Below are positions 14,801 to 20,036 of a stretch of DNA of 20,036 bases, piece by piece. Within the stretch, counting starts at the first letter, position 1; each line of letters opens with the position of its first letter. The notes below the pieces were generated by a model. The model did no database searches. It saw only the letters and a list, made by a program, of their open reading frames with translations, and was not told where the DNA came from. The DNA is from a virus: the IMG/VR virus record IMGVR_UViG_3300030108_000976, positions 16,039 through 36,074 of that record; one strand, given 5' to 3'. The position numbers and the translations under genes are program-made.

Positions 14801-15444
14801 TCTTTTAATGCTTGTGATACTGCTTTTGTAGCACCAACAGCAACAACTTTACCAACACCAAAACCTATTAAATTTATAGGGTCAAGTACAAGTGCTTTAG
14901 CATAATCACGAATACCACGAACATACCCATCACCACCTTCTTCCCAAAATGAAGGTAGCTTTTCTAGTTGACTATATAAATATCCCCATTGCATACGTTG
15001 TTCTTGGTTAGCTTGTCTTACCCAATCTAACTGTCCATATAAATCAACAGAGTTATTTTCAATACCTCTTACATGACTAACAAATCTTTTAATATAATCT
15101 TCGTTAGATTCTTCTGCTTCTTGTTCTCCATCTTTTCCATACCTAGACGTACCATAATCTCTAAGCATATTCATATAATCATTATCGCTAGATAAATCTT
15201 TATAACTTAGCTTTTCAACTTCGTTTCTTTCTTCTATGTTATCATAAATATGGGAGTATTTTTTAGGAGTGAAGGTATCTAAAACCTCATCATTGTCAGG
15301 GTCTTGATTATCAAAATTAAGGTAAGTATCTACATCTATTATTTGCCCTCTTTTTTTATCTGTTTTTAATGGCTCTAGTGGTGGAGGTGCATCAGATTGA
15401 GGTGTGTCAAAATCAAGATATTCATTTACATTAATTATTGCCAT
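11803..15444 (-). CDS. Large internal virion / ejection protein (T7 gp16-like position)
   Basis: A 1213-residue protein, the last and largest of the - strand virion set. Two copies of a short motif open it: IINVNEYLDFD (3-13) and IIDVDTYLNFD (35-45), linked by a Pro-rich spacer. A helical region with the block DLYGQLDWVRQANQEQRMQW follows. Then come LDPINLIGFGVG (188-199) and a glycine-zipper hydrophobic segment at about 289-314 (GALGFAGGVLGGALGLAG) followed by basic KRAKKRR. The middle is long helix. The C-terminal half has further amphipathic or hydrophobic pieces (AFPFARFMVNALQFQYEY, RPFFPFTPYLALGELLVQAG). Size, position and membrane-active glycine segments fit the large core proteins that T7-like phages eject into the host envelope. 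I see no lytic transglycosylase Glu motif, so peptidoglycan cleavage is not supported. The start is 5 bases past the previous stop. Confidence 0.72.
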   Translation of the reverse strand: MAIINVNEYLDFDTPQSDAPPPLEPLKTDKKRGQIIDVDTYLNFDNQDPDNDEVLDTFTPKKYSHIYDNIEERNEVEKLSYKDLSSDNDYMNMLRDYGTSRYGKDGEQEAEESNEDYIKRFVSHVRGIENNSVDLYGQLDWVRQANQEQRMQWGYLYSQLEKLPSFWEEGGDGYVRGIRDYAKALVLDPINLIGFGVGKVVAVGATKAVSQALKEGGKKAALKEAAKYASYKGFKRPIVLGGAAIEGGESAVRELAEQEMTQLSGLREDEDIEKTQFIGRDLTDEGKDAVSAGAMGALGFAGGVLGGALGLAGTGKQAIKRAKKRRLDDLSFQKRIRNQKDADTKFQTEKALLDGYDPLEGRVIKGRKTLNELQEAGDLTQAELKQEIQRRTTDVVTEIIRNAADDGSLNNIIGTEIKASELITEIVANAKVATVKGKKLTAEEKSLKAVQETSNLLGDKRVTQVLDFEDLDTDVLEGALSRAGLTAEEFADTMATTVSDAGKTLQNYSQVGRIMKKLKEVDPAFGAKLDSMFSQPSEEVSMMTRAGSLIQRLDRERRALLVTQISTTVRNVATGFSRAGMEMSSRLIESSLFHAYRGMSSLVRGEGSVEGFRQGLRDIGRDAFGTLARVVDTANGSGETKFVADALLSHNRKLAEVMDRSLQEVGDKGRDISKFTRALNGLNIAQDLIFRRAVFVDTIERQMRRVNLITDKPGKGQYKNINEFIASGKALPTNVLKEAVEDSLAFTFARMPKQQKGRMFDSIGHRFIKINEALGPIPAPLGTAAFPFARFMVNALQFQYEYSGLTAISGISNLASATKKAFKGRNLTGDAKNKLAMAESRDWMKAREDLSKAVVGTVAIYSGYKYREANSETKWYEGKTDDGRTVDLRPFFPFTPYLALGELLVQAGKKDSFKDLDAREILEGMTGAQLRRGAGEYMLQGFFDEVSKEGGFTGIKSEKLGEIVGGFYGELVGGAFTPLKVIRDINAAYDTEAAKVRDGRQTQGFGAKERGLSAFKNSILRNTPVLDKGLPELESPTREGAVYRQSPIIGQITGARMEQWKNLVEKELDSFNIKSYTIVPASGDKEADALVKKHMGILLEKQLAKEILSDSYQNKSRLEQSASLKNKFKRFRKFAKTLAKFEAQGKRSKEKKGYTPFDRVQFNKLSSKDKELANEYFVNKYGATVNEMQEANPTKNYFYEGKFIGRLLGRIAQ
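15310..15438 (-). repeat. Duplicated 11-residue motif at the N-terminus of the large virion protein
   Basis: Residues 3-13 (IINVNEYLDFD) and 35-45 (IIDVDTYLNFD) share I-I-x-V-x-x-Y-L-x-F-D. They are separated by a flexible Pro/Lys linker. This looks like two copies of a short binding motif, for instance for docking to another core or portal protein. Confidence 0.6.
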
Positions 15445-15449
15445 TTCAA

Positions 15450-16946
15450 TTACTTTCTTCTATCACCACGTTTACCTTGTTGTGGTGGAATAATTGGTGG
15501 TGGTGGTGCTTTATCTTTGTTTGGAGGTTGTCTACGTCTGCCTGCATCACGACCTATATTTTCTTTTTTTACTACTTCTTTTTCTTTTTCTTTTTCTGGC
15601 TTTTCTCCACCTTCAAGCACAAATTGAAATTTATTTTTATTCATTTCTTCTAACTCAGCTTTTCGTAATCTTATTTCATTATTTATTATTTGGTTAGCAT
15701 CTTCAATACTTATACCATAATTCTTTACAAGGTCCTCTCCTGTCTTTTGCATCATAGCATTAAAATTATTTGCATCAAATACATTCATACTATTAATTCT
15801 TTGTTTAAAGAGTGCATTTGTAAAACTTTTAGCACCTGCAAAACCCTCTCCAAACTGAGTAGTATCAAATGATAATTTTTTTTCTTCTCCTTCTGTTGGT
15901 TGTTCTGCACCTAATATTCTACTTTGTACATTTTTTACTATTGAACCTAAATTTAAACTTCGTGCTATATCTTCACCACCACTTCTATAACTTCCATCAT
16001 CATTTAATATATTAGATTCTACAAAGTTTACTTTTGCATTATTAACAGCTTCATTATACATTTTGTCTGCTTCAGCACCTATTAATAATGTACCATCTGA
16101 TGATGTTACAGTTGACGGATTTGTACCAGTACCCTTATTATATCCTATAGCAGCTAATGCTTCTTCCTTCATTAATTTATAAGCAGCTATATTATTATTA
16201 AAGGTAAGTGTACTACCACTATCATCTGCATCCTCTGCTACTGATATTTTTCGTATAGCTTTTATTAGTTCTATATTAGCATCTTCTATTACATCTCTCT
16301 CTTCAGCAGATAAATCTTTGTTCTGTAATTTTCTAAAGTTAGAAGCATATTGTTCTTGTAATGTCTGTGGTTTTGTAGGTAGTTTGCTTAAATCAATACT
16401 AGACTTACCAAACTTATAAGATGTAGCTTCTGCAACTTCATTTGGAATAAGACCAAGTGATTTCATTTCCTCTAATCTTTCATTATATGCAACATCCATA
16501 CTAGAACCTAGCATAGAATCTGTTTGCTGTGTCATTGTAGGTTTTTCAAAAGATACAGGTTTAACAAGAGCTTGAGCAAATTGTTCACTGGTATCATACC
16601 CAACTTGATTTCCACTAGGAGTATATGTATAAATATCACTAGCACTAATACCATTCTTTCTTCCCTCTTCAAAGTACAACATCATTTTTTCTGCATGGGC
16701 TTTTCCACCACGAGCAATACTTGCAGCAGTTTCTAAATTACCATCAAAGTAACCTGATAACTGATTTATTAATTCTGTAGTTTCTTCAATTTTATTATCA
16801 CGTTTATCTTTCTTTTGATAATAACGCTGCGTACCCAAATCTAAGGCTTTATCAACTAGAAGGTCAACTCTTTTATCTTCTTCTTTTTGTTTGTCAACAA
16901 GCTCTGTTGCAAGACCTTTAAACGCTGCACCTATTTTAAATACCAT
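15450..16946 (-). CDS. Virion protein, possible internal core protein (T7 gp15-like position)
   Basis: A 498-residue protein, mostly helical, with no enzyme motif. The N-terminus (MVFKIGAAFKGLATELVDKQKEEDKRV) is an amphipathic helix followed by a charged coiled stretch. The C-terminus is unusual: an alternating Lys/Glu run (KPEKEKEKEVVKKEN), then RDAGRRRQPPNKDK and a proline run (APPPPIIPPQQ) ending in basic GKRGDRRK, which must be an exposed disordered tail. ATG 16946 directly abuts the previous stop (TAA-ATG), with AGGAG as ribosome binding site in the upstream gene's end. It lies between the 664- and 1213-residue proteins, so a role in the internal core is the inference. The pyrimidine-rich + strand at 15560-15600 is simply the reverse of its Lys/Glu codons. 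Confidence 0.62.
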   Translation of the reverse strand: MVFKIGAAFKGLATELVDKQKEEDKRVDLLVDKALDLGTQRYYQKKDKRDNKIEETTELINQLSGYFDGNLETAASIARGGKAHAEKMMLYFEEGRKNGISASDIYTYTPSGNQVGYDTSEQFAQALVKPVSFEKPTMTQQTDSMLGSSMDVAYNERLEEMKSLGLIPNEVAEATSYKFGKSSIDLSKLPTKPQTLQEQYASNFRKLQNKDLSAEERDVIEDANIELIKAIRKISVAEDADDSGSTLTFNNNIAAYKLMKEEALAAIGYNKGTGTNPSTVTSSDGTLLIGAEADKMYNEAVNNAKVNFVESNILNDDGSYRSGGEDIARSLNLGSIVKNVQSRILGAEQPTEGEEKKLSFDTTQFGEGFAGAKSFTNALFKQRINSMNVFDANNFNAMMQKTGEDLVKNYGISIEDANQIINNEIRLRKAELEEMNKNKFQFVLEGGEKPEKEKEKEVVKKENIGRDAGRRRQPPNKDKAPPPPIIPPQQGKRGDRRK

Positions 16947-17453
16947 TTAGTTTCTCCTCGCCATTAAACCCATTGGTTCTTCTTCTTCTTCAACATCATC
17001 ATCATCTTCCTCTGTTGGCATATCTTCTGCATCACCTGTTAATGCCTTAATTTTATTTAAAGCACTTGCTACTATACTAGGTGATGGTCTATTAGATTCT
17101 TCATCTTCTTCAGTTCCTAATTCATATTCTACATTTGCTGATTCTGCTAAATATGCCATCATTTCTATTAATACAGGCATTATTAATACACCTACATCTA
17201 TTGTATGTCTGCCTTGTAAAGTAGCACCTAACATCATAGAGTTAGCTATAGTCTTTAGAGGAATACCTAATTCTATAATTGAGATTAACTCTTCTACAAA
17301 GTTTGGGTCTACCAATCTAGGAATATAAAACTCTACTGCTTGTTGCACAGTAGTAAACTGTGGTGGGTTTTGCCACGGGCGATTTCCTAATTCAGCAGTT
17401 AAAGATTGACCCGGAATAGGAGCATCTAAAGGTGGTTTAGGATTCTCTGCCAT
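16947..17453 (-). CDS. Conserved 168-residue virion-associated protein
   Basis: Begins with a Pro-rich block (PPLDAPIPGQSLTAELGNRP) that recurs at the start of a conserved uncharacterised protein in marine podo- and myoviruses, sitting just before the core proteins. A helical hydrophobic middle follows (YIPRLVDPNFVEELISIIE and DVGVLIMPVLIEMMAYLAES). The C-terminal third is very acidic (TEEDDDDVEEEEEPMG) and ends MARRN. The acidic tail is coded by GAA/GAT triplet runs at 16980-17010. The ATG at 17453 is preceded by the purine tract AGAAGAGAAG. The stop abuts the next start. A small structural or assembly protein is likely; the role is unknown. Confidence 0.65.
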   Translation of the reverse strand: MAENPKPPLDAPIPGQSLTAELGNRPWQNPPQFTTVQQAVEFYIPRLVDPNFVEELISIIELGIPLKTIANSMMLGATLQGRHTIDVGVLIMPVLIEMMAYLAESANVEYELGTEEDEESNRPSPSIVASALNKIKALTGDAEDMPTEEDDDDVEEEEEPMGLMARRN

Positions 17454-17637
17454 TTTTCTTCTCTTCTTTCTTAGCTCTAATTTTTGCTACTATATTACCT
17501 ACTACTTGTTGTGGAGTAAGTTGACCACCCATATTTTGAATAGAACCATTCGGTGACATCATACCTCTTCCCTTTTTCTTTTTACTAGGTAGTTCTAAAT
17601 TATTATATGCTATTGAAGCTACTTTATCAAAATCCAT
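17437..17637 (-). CDS. Hypothetical 66-residue protein
   Basis: A short basic protein (MDFDKVASIAYNNLELPSKKKKG..., ending KKEEKKNGRES). An extension with a TTG start at 17664 is possible, but ATG 17637 sits one base after the stop of the 664-residue gene and is preferred. The C-terminal half reads LTPQQVVGNIVAKIRAKKEEKK, an amphipathic basic helix. It overlaps the next gene by 17 bases. No family is recognised. Its place inside the virion block suggests a minor structural or assembly part. Confidence 0.55.
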   Translation of the reverse strand: MDFDKVASIAYNNLELPSKKKKGRGMMSPNGSIQNMGGQLTPQQVVGNIVAKIRAKKEEKKNGRES

Positions 17638-17638
17638 A

Positions 17639-19633
17639 TTATCCAAATCCAAACGCTTTACCAATTACGCTACTACTCTTAGCAGTTAAAAATGACCCTA
17701 TTAAACTTCCAAATGCTTCAGATGAAGCGTAGTCATTTTTCATTGCTTGAATATTAGCACCTGAATCAACAACTAATTGTTGCTTCGCTAAATCTACTAC
17801 ACGACTTCTTTCATTTTCGGCTGAAGTCCAAGCCCATTCCATTGTATCTCCAAAATATTGCCATAAGTTATTATACGCTTGATTAGATATACCAAGTAAA
17901 GATGCAGCATTTCTTTCATTAGCACGATTAATTGCTGTTGTATCTGCTGTTGCTACTTGTCTTCTCCACTGTGCATTACTTTGGTCAATAACTAATCTAT
18001 TCTGTGCATTAAATTGGTCACGTTGATTATTTAATTCTGCATTAAATCTTTCTATTGTATTAACTTGTCCTGCATTAAACTGTGATTGTGCATTTGATTG
18101 TGATGTATTAAACTGTTCAACTTGATTAGCAAGATTAGCAAAGAATTGGTCAACTTGATTTTGACTTGATGCATTAAATTGTCTAGCAGCGTTTGTTGCA
18201 GATTGGTCGGTAAATAAACTTTGTACCCTTTGTTGTGCTTTAAACATCTCTGTTTGTTGTTGATTAGATAAGTTAGCCATATCTCTTTGTAAAAATGATT
18301 GTGCATTTTGTACGGATGCTTGTTGTCTATTATTAAGATTAGATAAATCCATATTTGCTAAAGCACTTGCTTCTGCTATAACAAGAGCTTGTTGGTTAGA
18401 TAAATTATTTAAGTTCATTGTATTAGCTAACCTAGAATTTTCTAATTGTATTTGTTGTTCAGCAGTAAAATTTCTATTTGCAACATCACTTATCTTTGCA
18501 GCATTTTGCACTCTTGTTTGAAATTGTTGGTCAAACTCTTGTCCTATGAATGCTGCTCTTTGTTGAGCAGCCAACATTGCTCTTTGTTGTCTATTAGATA
18601 AGTTCTGTGCTTCAAACTGTGCAGTAACTTGTGCATCTGCTTGTGCAATCGGTAACGCAGATTCAATCGCAGCTTGTACCATTGCTTGCCCTGCCATTGA
18701 TGAAGCACCCAAACCTCTTTGTGCCATAGCAGCTTGTACACCTCTAATAGCACCTGCAGCCCAAGAAGGAGGATTTGTTGCATCAAAGTTAGCAGTTAAA
18801 CTTGCAAGTTGTCCTTGCACTGTTGCTTTTTCAGAAGGTGTTGAAGTTGCTGCTTGTACTTGTTCAGCAAATGTACTAGCCTTTTCTGCATTAGCAGTAG
18901 ATGATATTAATTCACCTTCTTGTATTTGTCTTTGAACAGGATTATCTATTAAGGTAGCTTGACCTTGAGCAGCTTGAAGATTACCAACACTTGAAGCAGT
19001 TTGTTGTGCTGCTGTTATTTTAGAACGAGGGTCTTCAGGATTAACTTGAGCAGCTTGTGTTGCTTGTAAAGCTGTGTTAATTTGTCCTGTTGCTTGTTCT
19101 GGTGTAAACTGTTGTGCTTGAGTACGTGTTTGTTGTCCAGCTTGAGCAGTTGCAGCAAGTGCAGTAGGTAAAGCTATACCCCCTACTACTTGCCCACTTC
19201 TAGGGTCAACAAACTGTTGTTGTTCCATTTGAGTTCCTTGAGCAATTTGTGCAGAACCTTGAGGTAAACTTGGGTTAGTTACCATTTGAGCTGATATATC
19301 ACCTATACTAGAACCTGCTGTATATCCTTGTTGTGGAGTAAATTGTTGAGGTAATGGATTAAAATTAGGATTATTAATTTGTTGAGTAGGAGTATTTACA
19401 GGTCTAGGCATAGCAGGATTAGTTAGTTCTAATCTAGGTGCTGTTCCACCTTGTTGAAATGCTAAACCACCTTGAGCCATTCGCATAGCTGTATTCGTAT
19501 ATCTTTGCATCTGCTCTTGCTTATCAGGATTTTCTTCTAAAAAAGTTCCAAACTCTTTCATATCACCTTGATAACCCATAGCTTTAGCAATCTTATTTAA
19601 CCCTTCAGGTTTAAATGCTCTAAACATTGCCAT
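17639..19633 (-). CDS. Gln/Asn/Ala-rich virion protein with hendecad repeats
   Basis: A 664-residue protein, very rich in Gln, Ala and Asn and almost lacking Cys. The N-terminal block (FRAFKPEGLNKIAKAMGYQGD, with EFGTFLEENPD) is conserved-looking and is followed by about 200 residues of Gln/Pro-rich linker. From about residue 330 comes a long helix with strict periodicity: Leu/Phe at 345, 367, 389, 411, 433 and 455 (22 apart) alternating with Ala/Ser at 356, 378, 400, 422, 444 and 466. Then Phe at 486, 497, 508, 519, 530 and 541 (11 apart, usually QFN). The C-terminus has an aromatic block (NNLWQYFGDTMEWAWTSAENE) and a Gly/Ser-rich hydrophobic end (FGSLIGSFL... IGKAFGFG). It is the first large gene of the core block, so an ejection or core protein is likely. 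ATG 19633 has AAAGGA upstream. Confidence 0.7.
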   Translation of the reverse strand: MAMFRAFKPEGLNKIAKAMGYQGDMKEFGTFLEENPDKQEQMQRYTNTAMRMAQGGLAFQQGGTAPRLELTNPAMPRPVNTPTQQINNPNFNPLPQQFTPQQGYTAGSSIGDISAQMVTNPSLPQGSAQIAQGTQMEQQQFVDPRSGQVVGGIALPTALAATAQAGQQTRTQAQQFTPEQATGQINTALQATQAAQVNPEDPRSKITAAQQTASSVGNLQAAQGQATLIDNPVQRQIQEGELISSTANAEKASTFAEQVQAATSTPSEKATVQGQLASLTANFDATNPPSWAAGAIRGVQAAMAQRGLGASSMAGQAMVQAAIESALPIAQADAQVTAQFEAQNLSNRQQRAMLAAQQRAAFIGQEFDQQFQTRVQNAAKISDVANRNFTAEQQIQLENSRLANTMNLNNLSNQQALVIAEASALANMDLSNLNNRQQASVQNAQSFLQRDMANLSNQQQTEMFKAQQRVQSLFTDQSATNAARQFNASSQNQVDQFFANLANQVEQFNTSQSNAQSQFNAGQVNTIERFNAELNNQRDQFNAQNRLVIDQSNAQWRRQVATADTTAINRANERNAASLLGISNQAYNNLWQYFGDTMEWAWTSAENERSRVVDLAKQQLVVDSGANIQAMKNDYASSEAFGSLIGSFLTAKSSSVIGKAFGFG
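18005..18181 (-). repeat. 11-residue protein repeat block (QFN repeats)
   Basis: Codes residues 485-543 of the same protein. Six Phe residues lie exactly 11 apart, at 486, 497, 508, 519, 530 and 541, each within (Q/R)F(N/F). An 11-residue period means three helical turns, typical of right-handed hendecad coiled coils. Confidence 0.82.
18254..18604 (-). repeat. 22-residue protein repeat block
   Basis: Codes residues 344-460 of the 664-residue protein. The heptapeptide NLSNRQQ or a variant starts at 344, 388 (NFTAEQQ), 410, 432 and 454, with a weaker copy at 366. The spacing is 22 residues (66 bases) or a multiple of it. The copies are diverged at DNA level, so this is an old protein repeat and not a recent DNA duplication. 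Confidence 0.8.
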
Positions 19634-19636
19634 CTA

Positions 19637-19870
19637 TTATTTATCCTTTTGTAATGCTCTATCTAGTTTGTCTTCTAGTCTATGTAATGCTTCCATGACT
19701 TGTTGCATTTCATTATGCATATCACCACGAGTAGCATATTCTTCTCTTGTTTTATTTAATAATATATCTATTCTTTTTACTTCAGATACTAATGCACGAA
19801 ATGTCCAAAACGCAGGAGCTATAATCAGCGTTAGAACAACATTCCAAAATATCATTGGGGATATTTCCAT
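19637..19870 (-). CDS. Membrane-anchored coiled-coil protein, possible holin
   Basis: A 77-residue protein with one N-terminal membrane span (residues 7-26, IFWNVVLTLIIAPAFWTFRA), followed by a continuous charged helix (SEVKRIDILLNKTREEY, then MHNEMQQVMEALHRLEDKLDRAL) ending in Lys. This layout (short periplasmic end, one span, cytoplasmic coiled coil) is seen in XhlA-like holins and in small phage membrane proteins encoded by the tail or lysis region. No endolysin or spanin gene is adjacent in the window, so lysis is only one option; a virion or tail-associated membrane anchor is another. It begins 3 bases after the upstream gene's stop and ends 3 bases before the 664-residue gene. Confidence 0.6.
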   Translation of the reverse strand: MEISPMIFWNVVLTLIIAPAFWTFRALVSEVKRIDILLNKTREEYATRGDMHNEMQQVMEALHRLEDKLDRALQKDK

Positions 19871-19873
19871 TGG

Positions 19874-20036
19874 TTAACTCTTTGTATACATAGTTTTTAC
19901 ATCATTTAATAATTTGTAAAAATTACCATTTTTATTTAACTTATCATTATTTATATCGTGCCAAAGTGTATCTAACTGCTCTTCAATACTTGGATATTCT
20001 TTTTGTCTTTTATTTATATAAGCATAATTATCTGGA
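19874..20036 (-). CDS. Conserved small phage protein, C-terminal part (cut by window edge)
   Basis: An open frame entering from the right edge. The visible 53 residues contain YINKRQKEYPSIEEQLDTLW, matching a very common small phage protein with the core KRxxEYPSIxxQLDxLW, found in T7-like and marine phages close to tail or structural genes. Its function is unsettled. The rest (HDINNDKLNKNGNFYKLLND) is helical and ends KSstop. The start lies beyond the window. It is followed 3 bases later by the membrane coiled-coil gene, in the same operon. Confidence 0.75.
   Translation of the reverse strand, partial: PDNYAYINKRQKEYPSIEEQLDTLWHDINNDKLNKNGNFYKLLNDVKTMYTKS

Noticed and set aside
11803-15444. 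Lytic transglycosylase domain in the 1213-residue protein
   Set aside because: No catalytic Glu with the usual surrounding Ser-rich motif was found, so the enzymatic claim is not made.
15438-15697. Hydrophobic Phe/Leu-rich frames on the + strand that look like membrane proteins
   Set aside because: They are the reverse reading of the Lys/Glu- and Pro-rich C-terminus of the 498-residue virion protein, whose frame is long and continues its operon.
16975-17012. Triplet runs (CTT/CAT) resembling a microsatellite or binding site
   Set aside because: They are the reverse complement of Glu/Asp codons in the acidic tail of the 168-residue protein.
17638-17664. TTG start at 17664 for the small - strand ORF
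   Set aside because: ATG 17637 sits one base after the upstream stop, which fits the operon's spacing; the TTG would add only nine residues within the preceding gene.
1-20036. tRNA genes, CRISPR arrays, insertion sequences or an attachment site
   Set aside because: I looked for cloverleaf-like stems, regular spaced repeats and terminal inverted repeats and saw none that convinced. Sequence-only reading could miss a diverged tRNA.

Overview
The window is part of a tailed-phage genome, most likely a marine podovirus of the HMO-2011 type, a group that infects SAR116, SAR11 or related marine Alphaproteobacteria. This rests on strongly A+T-rich DNA, very tight packing with start/stop overlaps of 1 to 29 bases, a family A DNA polymerase carrying a DnaJ-like CxxC...CxxC zinc module between its exonuclease and polymerase domains (a known hallmark of HMO-2011), a class II ribonucleotide reductase, and no bacterial housekeeping genes. 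Assignment to that group is inference; the gene families are read from motifs.

Left half (1-11826, all + strand): early and replication genes. In order: the C-terminal end of a tyrosine recombinase cut by the window edge; a Zn-finger/TOPRIM primase; a separate DnaB-type helicase; a SET-domain protein; a 2OG-Fe(II) oxygenase-like protein; three tiny coupled ORFs, two of them single-pass membrane proteins; DNA polymerase A; a possible single-stranded-DNA-binding protein with an acidic tail; a RecB/Cas4-like nuclease with an apparent Fe-S cysteine set; a short coiled-coil ORF; a T7 endonuclease I homologue; a hypothetical; a DUF3310 protein; a 54-residue ORF; the B12-dependent ribonucleotide reductase; a second putative PD-(D/E)XK nuclease; and small ORFs including one resembling ribosome modulation factor. 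Together they can prime, unwind and copy DNA, degrade and recycle host DNA, resolve branched DNA and make dNTPs.

Right half (11803-20036, all - strand): late virion genes converging on the early block. Read in transcription order (right to left): the end of a small conserved phage protein, a membrane-anchored coiled-coil (possible holin), a 664-residue Gln/Asn/Ala-rich protein with an exact 11/22-residue repeat, two small proteins, a 498-residue protein and a 1213-residue protein. The last large ones look like an internal core or ejection set comparable in layout to T7 gp14-gp15-gp16. The two halves overlap tail to tail by 24 bases, next to a perfect 9-bp inverted repeat.

The most notable observations are the apparent complete absence of GATC from all 20 kb, the regular hendecad repeat in the 664-residue virion protein, the adjacent SET and 2OG-oxygenase genes, a possible +1 frameshift site joining a coiled-coil ORF to the endonuclease, and a pair of coupled micro membrane proteins. 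I saw no tRNA, rRNA, CRISPR array, insertion sequence or convincing promoter. No gene-free stretch exceeds about 40 bases.
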